Of a DNA stretch of 64,000 bases, positions 34,261-47,000 are shown piece after piece; the first letter of the stretch is position 1, and every line of letters starts with the position of its first letter. The notes beneath the pieces are model-generated. The model worked only from the letters and a program-made list of their open reading frames with translations. It was not told where the DNA came from and did not search any database. Made by a program: the position numbers and the translations under genes. Origin of the DNA: Dillenia suffruticosa (Eukaryota > Streptophyta > Magnoliopsida > Dilleniales > Dilleniaceae); contig JAVTVX010000002.1 of NCBI GenBank assembly GCA_033439265.1, positions 15,217,674 to 15,281,673 of the forward strand. Reading direction: 5' to 3'.

Positions 34261-37200
34261 CCCAAACGCCTTCGCTTGGTGAAATCGATTCAACACTATG
34301 ACTTGTTAGTTTTAATAACATTCTACGAAAAGACAAAACTCTCGTCATAATATTTAAAATAACTTTTAATCTAACATAAATATTTTAAAATTAGTAGATA
34401 ATTATAACTTTCAGTCAAATACTAAAAAAAAAAAAAATGATTAACATTATAACAATTTAGCTTTCTCTAAGATTAACCTACCCAACTCTACACGTCTAAT
34501 TTACATTCTATGTTTATGAATTATTGTGTATACTAAATGACATTGGATCATGTTTTCCTAGGAACTGTGGGAAAAGAAAAACAGAAAAGTTAAGGGCATG
34601 AAATTTCCATGCAATCATCAATGGAGAGAATATTGAAAGAACAGTCCCCTAATACTAATAGAGTCCCGTAAATTCTTAAAATGAATTAGTGAGAGTATAA
34701 GTTTGGATATCAATAATAAAAAAATAAAAAAATAAAAATAAATCCTATGCACCTAGTGCAGCAAGCCTAGCTCCATTTCAGTAGCTAGTGCCCTTATGAT
34801 GCATATTATATAATGCCCACTCACATATTTGTCCCCTACAAAACTCGTGACCTATGACGATGTGTGCGCGTGTCACGAGATCCACATTTAAGTCATTATC
34901 CTACACTTATGTCGCGCAATTTAGCATTCTTCATATAATTTAAAAGCAACATTATTTGTATTTATGTGACAATGATAGATTTTGATTTTGATTCAACGGT
35001 GATTTTGTCCATTCATATTATTATTGTTTCCTATTAAAAATGCTATTGGGTGGTCTTGTTCCTGGGTTTTCATTGATTTGCTCAAATTCGAGGAGGCTGT
35101 GCCATTTTTTTGGGTTTTTTAGCCAGGTAGATACCCTATTTATGAAATGGGCTACTTGAGGAGAAATTTATGGGAAGGGAGCTGTGAGTATTAAATTATC
35201 CCTTAGGGACCATCAAGATTAACTCTCTCTCTCTCTCTCTCTCCCCTGCCTAAGACCATGCATGTATTATCAGAGATAATAAATCTCAGTGTAGGGATTA
35301 AGAACAATTATCGTCAATTTCAGCCAACAATCAAGGACAACCATTGGCTACTAAATCAAGCCAAACCTCAACACCATTCCTAAATCAAGGACAACCATTA
35401 CATGTAGTTAATAATTTGACTTTGCTTTGTAATTTAGCTAATCAAGCAATATATGAACTTATAGCAGTGTAATGAAAATTGAGTAAACTTTGAATAGAGA
35501 TTTCTTCTCTGCATGCATCATGGATAAACAGTTGTTGTTTAGGTTAATCATTCAAGTCAAGCGACAAGGGGTCCCATAATTTTCCAGCAATAGCACATCC
35601 CCGTTGGGAAATACCCCTAATTTTGATTACTCGCATCAAATACTAAATACTCTTCTTCTTTATTAAATTTGGACAGTTTCTGCCAAAAGACATTGCCTCT
35701 TGGGTGAGGAAGTCCGAAATCATCAATCCCATGTATTTTGCTTTTATGGGCAAGGCTAAGATACCGTGCAAATGACCCATCTTTCCTCACCACAAATGTA
35801 TGAATGTTTCCATCAACCCTACTCTGAGAATTATTTCTCATGTACAATAATTTAATGAATCAAATTCACTAATAAAATTTGAATCTATTTTTTTTTTTTT
35901 GAAAGTAGTTATTGAATATATTAAGAAAAATTATCCTTACTTGGCTGTAAATATTTACTATTATTTGTTTATGTACGTAAATAGTTATAATTAAAATATT
36001 ACCATTATTTTGAAAGAAGAAAAGGAAAGTTTAGCAAAATTGGTCTTTTGGAATAGTAGGTGATCTTCCCTTCCTCGTTTGTCATAATTCCTTTGGACCA
36101 AAGACCCATTCTGTTCGACAGACCACAATTTTTTTTTTTTTTTTTTTTTTTTTTTACATTTTCTCACTACTTTACACTTTCCGTATCTACTCATTCACCC
36201 CCAAGAAGATATCATAATTCCCCATCTTCTCCCTCCCTCGCCTTTTTCCCCACGAAGATGTGATTCTGCTTGTGAGCAATAAAGCAAAAGAAAATCTCAA
36301 CTGTATATTATGTTTGCTTTCTACTCTCACATGAATCATTCATTTCTACCCTATCATGGTTCAGCTAACTACTTTCATCGACAATTATCACCCACTACCA
36401 TTACGATTTCATTCATACCGATTAACCATCATAATCAATCATTCATTCATTCCTCCCTACAATCACTCCTCCCAACTCACTCAAATTTATACCGACACCA
36501 CATACCACATAAATGGTACCACCTTGGTAACACTAACTGTAAATTATCAATGGTTGAAGTTTATCCCCCAACATGATAGGTAACACATCCTAATCTTGAT
36601 AAGCCACCTACTGGGCTACTCTCTCCTTTGTGAACTCCAGCAACTGACGGCAGCGAAGTCCTAACAGCTCTTCTTTTTTATTTTATTTTCCTTCTTCCCC
36701 CATAATAGCAAATTTTAACCAGCAAAGACCTAAACAGACAAATCCCATCAAGGAAAACAATGGAACGCGATTTGCAATGGATACCAATAAGCCTTTCTTG
36801 AACACTAAGCTAAATACCACATAAGTAGCCTCCTTTACCGGAAATTCTCCGTATTACGTATTTATGTATGTTGTTACAGACAAATCAACAACAGGACTGC
36901 TCAACTCTGCAGTAGTGGTGCAAAATCCACGACTTAATGATATTTGTATTTGTTATTCACGGTAACCACCACAACATTGTATCATTATCAACGGTGCTTA
37001 CATGGAAAATCACAGCCAGCTTCTAAGAACCCATGGCATCACCTTTTCCCGCTTAGAAGGGGTTCAGATACAGGATCTGCAGCAAAAAAATGGATAAAAA
37101 TAAATAATCTGTACTTTTAAAATAAGTGTGGAGCGATTCAACATCATAGAATGAGAGAGCCAGTGAGTGGGAAACACCATGCTAGGAAGAAACAAGATCA

Positions 37201-38346
37201 CTATAAAATCACTACAAACGCGAGTGATAGCAGGGCATACAATAAAGTTTTGGAACAACTATAGTAAAATAAGATAGAAAAAAGCTGATGTTGCACCTTT
37301 TTACAGCATTCGCCTTTTTCCTTTTCTTTTTTACCCTTCTTCCTCTTAAAACCCTAAGATGCCTTACAGTTCAGAAGTCCAACAAAGTCTTTCCAACCCA
37401 CTCTTACCTTGTGGACCAGTCGAGTTTCCCTTTTCCATTCAACTTTTAAAACCGTGCTGATTCCTCTGTAAGAGAACCCACGAAGTCATTCCACTCTTCA
37501 CTGTTCTTTTTACCATACAGAATGTTACGTTTTTACCATGTCTATCCTGGGCCTGCCAACCAAATCCATACCATTATTGGTTAAACTGATTCACACTATT
37601 TGGTTTCTCATCAAACAGATACTTCAGCTGGACCACCTTAAAATATACTATCCTATATTATGAAGAGATGTTCAGTGCTAAATAGGCCCAAATTACATAG
37701 TTGTACGCCATCCAATCTAAAAGCCCAGGCTTTCAGATGGTGGGATAATTTACATAAATATGCAAGTAATTCTCTTGTTATATGTCAAATCCAGGAGTCT
37801 TCAGGCTCTTATGGATTCCAACATTCCCCTCCATCCCCTCCCCCAAAAAGAAAACCAAAAAAAAAAAAAAAGAATCTTACTACTTTTCTTATGCTTTCTG
37901 AAGCTCGTGCTATTTTCTTTCTATTTTAATGTTGTTCTTTTTGAACCTATTAGCTACTTGTTAGTCTGCTCCACCACCTCCTAGGCACCATTTCTCAAGC
38001 CACATCCAATCAAACCAATAGATATTAATATCACATATCTGATCGATAATCTATCACAAAGAAGGCACTATCATAAGGGAACAGCATATAACCAGATAAC
38101 TTGAGGTTATAGGAATTAGAATATCTATATTATATATATATAAAGTTGCCCTTTATCATTTTTTCCAATGTTAGACTCTTCTCTACATCTGTACCGGCAT
38201 TATGATAAGGAGAGGCCAGCAGCTAAAGAGAAGTTTCATGGGCATCTAACCTGGCTTTTCTTGCCAGGAAAGCTCATTTCTACGTGATCTTATATTAGGT
38301 TTGCTCTGAAGCTTGTAAGAAATGTTTCCCATGAGTCAATCATTAT
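34260..38346. other. gene-free region
   Basis: About 4 kb without a supportable gene. Visible items are a CT tract (35224-35243), a 27-base T run (36129-36155) and a short minus-strand frame at 35617-35847. That frame (76 codons, containing S-K-I-H-G-I-D-D-F-G-L-P-H-P-R-G-N-V-F-W-Q-K-L) looks like a real exon piece or pseudogene of a protein I cannot identify. The final kilobase may include 3'-flank sequence of the transporter gene. Confidence 0.4.
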
Positions 38347-38890
38347 CACAGCAGCAAGAACTTCCAATTGAAGCACAAATACTTGTGTCAAAGAGAAAAG
38401 GAAGAACGATTATCCTCCCTTCCCCCCATAAAAAAAAAAGTGGGGGAAAAAAAGCCCTCTGTGTTTCCATTAATTATGGGCTACTATGCACAATCTCTAG
38501 GAAACAAATAATGCCTTTATCTTTCCAATGCAATACATTTTGGTGCTAAATTTTTGCATGCTTCACTCAATGAATTAAATATCAAGGCCTTTGGGAATTG
38601 CTTCATACAATTCCATGCACAGCAGCAAGAACTTCCAATTGAAGCACAAATACTTGTCTCAAAGAGAAAAGGAAGAAGGATTATCCTCCCTTCCCCCCAT
38701 TAAAAAAAAAGTGGGGAAAAAAAAAGCCCTCTGTGGTTCCATTAATTATGGGCTACTATGTACAATCTCTAGGAAACAAATGATGCCTTTATCTTTTCCA
38801 ATGCAATACATTTTGGTGCTAAATTTTTGCATGCTTCACTCAATGAATTAAATATCAAGGCCTTTGGGAATTGCTTCATACAATTCCATG
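38347..38890 (+). repeat. 272-bp direct tandem duplication, two copies
   Basis: The unit starting CACAGCAGCAAGAACTTCC at 38347 is repeated at 38618. Both copies end in CATACAATTCCATG (38617 and 38890). They differ by only a handful of substitutions and one or two indels in the A and G runs, so the duplication is recent. There is no coding content, and no poly(A) or target duplication, so unequal crossing-over or replication slippage is more likely than retroposition. Confidence 0.9.
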
Positions 38891-39237
38891 CTCTGGCTTT
38901 GTTACGAAACTCCCGTTTTAATTAACTTTTGTGACAGAAAAACCTTATACTACGCAAATGCTTAAGCTCCTTGCAGATATAGGAGAACTGTTACCAATTA
39001 AGGGATCAGTTTCTTGACATGTCATGAATCTTGACACCCTTGTAACCATTAGTCCATTACTAGTTCTGTTTCTTATCACTTGTTTTGGTGGTTTATTCAT
39101 GTCACTTGGTTCTGATTTACTAACAGGCAACCTAGAAAACACTGTGGACTCAAAACAATACTATCAATAAATGAAATTGCAGTCTTCTGAAGAAAAGGTA
39201 AAAGAAAGAATGGACCAAGATACAAATGCGAGATAGT

Positions 39238-41868
39238 TCATGATATTCTACCGTTATGAGTGTGCAGTCTGCTTGAAGGATGAAACTGTTTGGAATTGGA
39301 ATACTTCTCCCTAATTTCAGCTAGAACTAGACGTGATATAAGAAGGCCCGCTATACTGGCACCAGCCACTAGCATTGCAAATACTGCATTCCATCCTTTT
39401 GTTGAAAGAAGCCCGGTAAGAAAAGGACCAAGAGCAGCACCTGCAGATCCAGTACCATCAATGATTGCTGTAACTGTTGCCAGTGCCCGTGAATCTCCTC
39501 GAAGTGAGCTATGTGTACCAAGATCAGCAGATACTGCAGTTGTAATGAGTGCATAGGGGCCATTGACAAACAAACCAGCAATCATCATCAGGACAATGTT
39601 CATAGTCTTTGAAATGCTACCATAACAGCGGTATAGTAGCATCGAAGGAATTGCTGCATACATAAAGATAGCAGCTGTGATAGCCCGAGCATTTAGCTTA
39701 TCAGATACATAACCAGCAAGAATTCCACCAAAGATGCCCCCTACATCAAATAGGGTTGAAAGGTTCCCGGCTGATTTTACAGACATGTATTCCCCACCAA
39801 TAGCTGCACATCGAAAAACACAGCCAATAGTAAGCAATGCAACATTTAATCATCAAGAAAGTATTGAGCGTCAAAGATGGTGAAATGCCTCTTAATAAAA
39901 GATCTAAAACAATCATATGGGGAGGACTGCCAAGTGATGATTTTTAGTCAAAAATAGGATAACTGGACTTAAAAGCTAAATTGTTGGATTTATTCTGGTT
40001 ATATGTTTGTAAATATCTACATATGCATTTGATTCATTGAGAGAGAGAGAGAGATGCAAAACCAGAAGATTAAAAGTGGTATTTAAGACTAAACAACAAC
40101 AAATATTGTCTTAATAATTTTTTCTGACAGATCTTATAGCTATAATGAGGATGATAAATGGAAAAATAACAACAACACAAAGAATACGAAATTCATCTAG
40201 CATAGCACATAAGAGTGATCAACAAATCAAACGTTTCATTGAATTAAAAAAAAAAAAACAAAAAAAAAACAAACAAAAAAAGAAGAAAGCTATGACTTCG
40301 TGCAACTACATTAGAGAAAATAATAAATCAAGCCCTCGGACTGAATCAGCCTTGCCAAATGGGTCCCTAGGTAAACAAATTTTTGTTATTACTTTATTAC
40401 AACAAGTCTTCAGTCTAGAATCAAACTTGACCATACAATGCCCTGGTAGAGCAGTTTTCCTTGTCTATCTCAGTTGAATATGCATCTCCTATGATCTAAA
40501 TTATAAACTTTGAATACAGAGTTTTCGCAGCAACAGAGTATCAAGCCTTTGATAAACAGGGCATCATGGGTGGAACGGAAGTTATCAAAAAAATTAATTA
40601 CTGCCTACTCTATTCAGTCCTTACAGTGCTCACAACTAGTCAATTAAGCACTTTGCGGCACTACATATTCAGCAGTGAACTTCCTAAGTAGAATGATAAC
40701 TAACAATTACCAAAATCATGAGTAATCCCAGAAAAAAGAAAGCAGGATGAATGACAATCTACTTCTATAGTCCTTTCCATTTTATCAAACAACTGATGCA
40801 AGAAAGCATACTTTGAAATCAAGACATACCTGTCTGACCTAGATAAAATGGCAACCAATAGAGAAAGGTGTATGCCACAAGCTTTGCAAAGAACAGACAC
40901 AATGCAAACGGTATAACTCCCGGTATTTGACATGCTTCGAAAAACCCCACACTTCTTTTATATTCTGATCCATATTGTTGAACGGTGCCTGTTTCTCTCC
41001 CTATATTTTCTTTCTGTATCTCACGTTGAACCTGAGCCTCTTCATCATAAGGCCTTGCCTCCACATTTGCCACCACATCACGTTCAAATGCCACATCTTC
41101 TGGATAAGCAGCCAAGAACAGGTAGACTATAACCCCACCCAGTATTATGAAACCGCCTGGAACAATAAAAGACCATCCCCACCCATAATCAAGAACACTG
41201 GCTGCAAGAAGCGAACCGGCGATATTCCCTACTGAGGTATGTGCATTCCATACACCCATTATCAAACCCCTCTTCCTCTTCCCAAACCAATTCCCAATAA
41301 CAGCTACAACAGACGGCCAACCGGTCGCCTGAAACAACCCGGCCACCATTTGCATAATCAAATAGAACCAAAACAGATGAATGTGGCAAAAGTATCCAAA
41401 CCCAAAGAATGCCACAAAAAGCCCACTCCCTACCATCCCACCCGTCAAAAACAACCTTAAATCAAGCCTATCGCCTAAATGTCCGATGAAATACATCCCA
41501 ATGGAATAACATAATAAAAATGCAACATCAATCCCTCCCAATTTGGATGTCCCGTCCTTTCCATTAAAAGGCGCCCAACCCTTTTCTCCTAATTTGCTCA
41601 TATCATCAAATAAAACCTCATCTTGCACAAAAACGTTGCCAATTGGCCACGGCCATTTGAGGCCGTTGGCGTTATAAGGTTCAGGATCTAACACACTCTT
41701 GACAATGCTACTAGGTTTTCTTGAAGCATGATAACAAGCATATGCTATAAATGTGACTAACAAGACAATGTATCTGTATGTGCTTTCCCTCAAATTACCG
41801 CGTTTGATTTTCTGTATGAGCAATATACCTGGTGGAATTCCCCTCTTTGATTCTACGTCGTCAGCCAT
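39238..41868 (-). CDS. glycerol-3-phosphate transporter-type MFS carrier (SLC37/G3Pp family)
   Basis: Two coding exons, 40830-41868 and 39238-39803 (intron 39804-40829), 1605 nt, 534 residues, with about 12 predicted membrane spans. Family-typical features include [14 protein letters not shown] at residues 38-51, [10 protein letters not shown] between early spans, [23 protein letters not shown] near the middle and G-Y-V-S-D-K-L in the second half. A hydrophilic loop of about 60 residues separates the halves. Bacterial and animal relatives exchange organophosphates for phosphate. Plant G3Pp members are annotated as putative glycerol-3-phosphate permeases, some phosphate-starvation induced. I found no P1BS (GNATATNC) site in the upstream kilobase. 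A 5' UTR intron (about 41890-41990) is likely. Splice phase and length agree with the family. Confidence 0.92.
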
Positions 41869-42191
41869 CGCCGAAATTCAAAACCTTAGAAATCAATGAA
41901 AGCCATGATCAAAAAAAGCGGAAGAATTAACTAATTAGGGCAATACTTATATAAGATTCATCCAAAAACAAGGAATGAACATTTAATTTGATTTACCAGA
42001 TGGGAAAGCTGATCTTTTCAATGTGCGAATTCAAGAACGAGAGTTTCTTGAGAGGTACGACATACAAAACTAACAAGAAGACTTGTGAAGAGAGAGAGAG
42101 AGAGAGGATTTTGTGAATTTGATGGTGTGAGAACAGGGGGAACGATATTGGCGGGAGAGAGAGTGCGGCGTGTGCTTATGAAAGGAGAAGA

Positions 42192-42218
42192 GACGTCACG
42201 ACGGCTAACGGACACGTG
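42192..42218 (-). promoter_or_regulatory. clustered ACGT motifs upstream of the transporter
   Basis: GACGTCAC (42192-42199) and GACACGTGAC (42211-42220) lie within 30 bp, about 330 bp upstream of the transporter ATG. They contain C-box/TGACG-type and G-box ACGT cores, typical bZIP targets. Function is inferred. Confidence 0.45.
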
Positions 42219-42901
42219 ACGTGCTAGAATCGATTTAATTTCCTTCGCTTTGAGACTTGAGTGCCACGTTGATTTACACACACAAAGAAGTGCCCTTTCC
42301 TCGCCATTCTCCATTTTTTCTTGTCCTACGTTTCGTGTGCACAAGATTCGTGTCATTCCATCCGACGGCTATTAATCATTTTAATTTATAAAGAATGAAA
42401 AATATTAAAAAAAAAAAACACAAAACGCATGTGTATAAATTTAAATAAGGTGGATGGATAATGATGTGTGGGAGAAAAAATAGGAGCAAGGAGAAATTAG
42501 GAGATTTTAGTTATAGTTTTATCCTTTTTTTAAAATAAAGATAAATAAAAATTTAGTGATGAAGACTCACCAAAATTCATATGTTAGGAGATTCAATGGG
42601 TCTTTTGAGTTTTGCATTTTTTTCCTTTTCAAAAAAAATAGTTTCAATATTTTTTATTTCATAATAAATGAGTCTAAAGGACAAATACATAAAATTATTC
42701 ACTAAAAAAAAAAAGAAAGGAAACAGTGCGGTGGAGAGAGAGAGACAGAATGTTGTGCGGAGGGATAAAGATATTGTGAGAAAGTTCCCACCATGTCCGT
42801 TACTTGTCAACGAATTATGATTTTGCAGAACATTATTGAAAATTATACGACATGTGCATACATAAATAAACAAAATATAAATTTTGTTTCTTCTTAATCC
42901 G

Positions 42902-43111
42902 AGTACATTCTTTTTTTTTTTTCCGGATCCATCACCCGATATCTGAGATTTTATCTTGACTAATCCACACCGACTTGACTGTCGGGTCTCATTTGAAGGG
43001 AAAGTCTTTCAACATTATTTTTTCAGTACCTAAGGGAGTCAAACTCCCAACCTAATTAAGGGATAAATGTGTCATTCCTACCTACGTCACACAAGTGTCA
43101 GTAGTACATTC
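42902..43111 (-). mobile_element. SINE, family C, with 9-bp target duplication
   Basis: AGTACATTC occurs at 42902-42910 and 43103-43111. On the minus strand the insert has box A-like GACGTAGGTAGGAATGAC, box B-like GGGAGTTTGACTCCC, the core GGATTAGTCAAGAT, CAGATATCGGGTGATGGATCC and an A tail (T run on the plus strand, 42911-42922). The 3' portion matches the copies at 31866 and 62261. Confidence 0.8.
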
Positions 43112-44018
43112 ATTGTTTCTTGTCCTAAAATCTCAACTACAAATTGAAGAATAGCAAAAAAATAAAAAATAAAAAATAAAAAATGAAAATAATTAATAAT
43201 ATCATATGCCATGTATATTACAGTAAAATGAAAGTAAAAATATAGTTGATCGCAGTGTTGAAGTTGATATAGAAAGCAAGGGCTAATTAATCGAATGTTA
43301 ATGTGATCGTATTTTTTCACAGAAATTATGAAAATATACGTAATATTTCAATTTTTCATTCAGATTTTATCAAAAATTATTTTTAAAATCAGTTCTATAT
43401 TTTTTCTTTTATATCTCTTTCATATATAATTGTGTGAATTATCGTATTGTTCGGTTTTGGATAATAGTTATGTATGTATTTTCTTTTTTTTATACTTTTT
43501 AGTAATAATAACTATAATTGTAATTTTTGTATTTATTAATAAATATTTTATTTTGTTTCAGATTATTTTATTATTTGATATTAATATTATGAATGATATG
43601 ATAAAAAATACTGATAGTTGTTTCAAAAATGATTTGATACTTTATTTATATTTGCATCTTATTTTTACATGGTAATTTAATTTAATTTATTATTTTTTTA
43701 ATTTATTTCATATTACATTGTTTCCAGAGTGTCGTGGTGTTGGTATACGAGTGGTTAAATGATTTTGCTCAATTTTTTTTTTTAAATTCGAAATTTAGTA
43801 TTTAAATTTTTTGGAAACGTACGATGATTTTATGATTTGAAGAAGATGTTAAAAAAAAAAAAAGAAAAAGAAAAAAAAGGCCACGGTGTCGTGGTTTTGC
43901 ACAACCCCCTTGCTAACCTGCTATACTACCAACATGGTTAATTTCCGGGTCGAATGGTCGGCAGAAGTGGTTTAAAGGATAAGGCTTCAAACCACCAAAA
44001 CCTATTCTAACTTCGACA

Positions 44019-47000
44019 ATGGCTTCTCAACCCCTCTCTCAGGTCTCTCTCTCTCTCTCTCTTCCAAGTTTGCTTCCATTCCTGATGAATTAACGTTTCT
44101 TCCTGCAGGCGCTGCTTGCGATGCCAAGAAACCCAGTCAAGCCACCCCTAAACCGGCTAGGGCTTTCAACTGTCCTATCAACTTCCTCCTCTTCTATCAA
44201 CTGCGCCTCTCTTTCAATTTCTAGGGTTTCGGTTCTAACACCAATTAAACGCTCTTTCGTAGTCAGAGCTGAATCGAATTCTGGAGGTGGAGAGCCCGAA
44301 ACAACTGAAAATGTAGAAGAGAGAGAAGCTGTTGACGTAGAAGTTCCTCAGGAGGAATCCGAAGTGACATCCGAAGCTGAAGTTGAAGAGAAGCCTCCGA
44401 GAAAACCTAGAGTCAAACTGGGAGATATTATGGGGGTACTTCTCTGAAAAACCTCTTAAAATGTTTCATTCAAAGTCCGATACAGTTTTTTTTAGATTTT
44501 TTTGTTGATTAGATTTTGAATAAGAGAGCAATTGAGGCTTCAGAGAAAGAAAGGCCTGTTCCGGATATTAGGACTGGAGACATTGTGGAAATTAAATTGG
44601 TATGTTTGTTGTTGTCGTGTGTCTAAAAAGTGCAAAGCTTGGAATTTGGGTGTACTATAATAGTTGCACTGTTATGGGTTTTATGTGAAATTGTAGGAAG
44701 TCCCAGAAAATAGGAGGAGGTTGTCGATTTATAAGGGCATTGTCATGTCGAAGCAAAATGCAGGTATTCATACAACTATTAGGATTCGGAGAATTATTGC
44801 TGGCATAGGAGTTGAAATTGTCTTTCCATTGTAAGTTTCTCATTTCATTTTGTATTTCCTTTGTCATGATATCTTTGTGTTAGTACCATTTGATGCTTTG
44901 GTTAATATCATAGTTTTGCCGTATAGAGATATTCCCTTAGATTTTGAAGAGGCAATGATTTCCAGTGTGCCTTGTACGTTTAATACTGCATGATAAGAAT
45001 AGCTTTCTAAACTATTAGGCTGATGAACCATGGAGTCATGGCAATTCATTGAATTATTGATTCATTGTATGACTTTAAGTTTCCACAGCTACATCTCTTC
45101 TGTTTCTCATGCTAGGATAACAGATAGCTTAGCAATTTTAGTTTTTGGTCAGGACTGATGCTTTATGGATGACCTCTGAATTTTCAGGAAAACAAGAAAA
45201 TGTGAATTTTGGTTTTACGAATTGGATTTTTATAAATGAGAAAGCCACAAGAAACTTTTTTTTTCTGACTCAATGAGCTTGGCTTGACATGCTAAACTAT
45301 TTTGCGGAATGGTTCAGGTGCATCTAAGATTGTTGAGCTACCATGACTAGGGAACCTAGGAGATTTTCATGGTGCCAGATTGAGTCTTTAAAGGGTCTCA
45401 AAGTTCTCAGGAAAACCTTCTAGATTTTCCACAAATGAGTTTCTTTAAAATTTGAGCTGTTCTTATTGGGTGCATGAGGCACTTTCAGCATCAGACTGGG
45501 GCTTGGGGACTTAGATGTGTGTAGACTTGTCCCTGCAAGCATAGGTTCCTCACCAATGGCTTCCCTTACAAGACCATTGGGTTAAATTGCACTAATGAAC
45601 AAGTGATCATTCTGATATTAGAACAGCTTTTATCATCAAAATGTGAGGCTTAAGGAGGATAGTAACATGATATGTCTTTTATAAAGTATCAGGCTTTGCA
45701 CCAAGAGAAGATGATGTTTTTTAATAGGAAAAGAAATGTATCTATGGACTTATATTAACATGATTTAATCTATGTACCACAATAGCAATTGTGTTAGACT
45801 GGAAAGGAAATAAGTGATTTCTTGTTACCTAGGATGACACTAAGGTTGGCCGTCCGGGGATTATGAGTAGATCCCTATCATTTTTCCATAGGATGGTTTA
45901 AATCACATGCCATATTTGCGAATCAATATTTAAGTGCTTATTATTTGCAGTTGATTTATTTTTGGTAAACTTGAGTTTAAACTGAATGCGAATATAATTT
46001 AACAAATAATATAATGTCTAGTGATATAATTGAACCAATATGCTTTACGCATTAAACATGATAATAGTGTTCAAGGGATTTTCCTGTCTGATGTGAAAGG
46101 GGATTGTGGATGATCTGGTGATTAAATTGAAATGGATTTAGTGAAGAAGTGCTTACAAGTTGGTGGGCGATCGGAGTTGTTACTACTGGGTCAAAAATTC
46201 TAAGTGCAACCATGTGGGAATTGAAACCTTAAAGTACAGATAAATTGTTGGAAACTGAGAAGCATCATAATGTTAATCTTTAGTTTCAGGAGGAAAAAGG
46301 TTGTTGTACTTGAAGGAAAATGAGAGGTGCTTTTAATTTATAAACAGTGCCGAGGAGAATGGAATTTGTAAAGATGTACAGATGATTTTTGTATGTTATT
46401 GTACATGCAACAGATTGTGCAGTCCTGCTCCTTGTAGAAGAGGATCACATTCCTTATACCAGTAGTGGTGATAATAGGCTCTGATACTTTCATTTTTATG
46501 ACGATGAATGTGATGCTTATGGATTTATTTATTAGAGTTGCACCCTTTTATGCTTTCAGTGATTGATGATGAATGTGGTGCTTATGGGAAAGGGTCATGC
46601 TTCTCAACAATATAATAAAAAATGAGTTTAAATAAAGTTGAGAATGGAAAAGATAGGAATTCGTATAGTTGAATTGGATCAACTGTGACTGTATTGTTTC
46701 CTCACAAAAAAAAAAGAATTAAAAGAAAAAAAATTGTAAAGAAAAGAAAAGAAATGCCCTACGTTTTTCAGCATTGACTCTAAAGTATTGCCAACTACCA
46801 TGTGAAAGTCATAGTTTATGATGAATGTTGTTAAATTTATTGTCCACCATTGTCTTTGTTTTACATGTGAAAGAACCATCTTTTGGGTTCCCTGCCAACT
46901 TTGATTGACCCTTATACTTTCTTTTAATGTTATTTGGTTAGAGAATTCCCTAAATCAACAACCATCTTGGATTTGATATCTCATTTCGTGTTTGAGAAGT

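Larger units (their letters stand above)
41869..44018. other. shared upstream region of divergent transporter and bL19 genes
   Basis: Divergent promoter region of about 2.1 kb. It contains the transporter leader with a GA/CT tract (42090-42106), CACGTG and ACGTCA motifs, a SINE (42902-43111) and AT-rich DNA (43330-43700). No coding sequence is supported. Confidence 0.5.

Noticed and set aside
36129-36155. 27-base T run as the poly(A) end of a minus-strand retroposon
   Set aside because: No direct repeat was found on the flanks and no SINE boxes lie nearby.
40932-41460. Plus-strand and alternative-frame ORFs inside the transporter exon
   Set aside because: They are antisense or off-frame shadows of the hydrophobic membrane-span codons.
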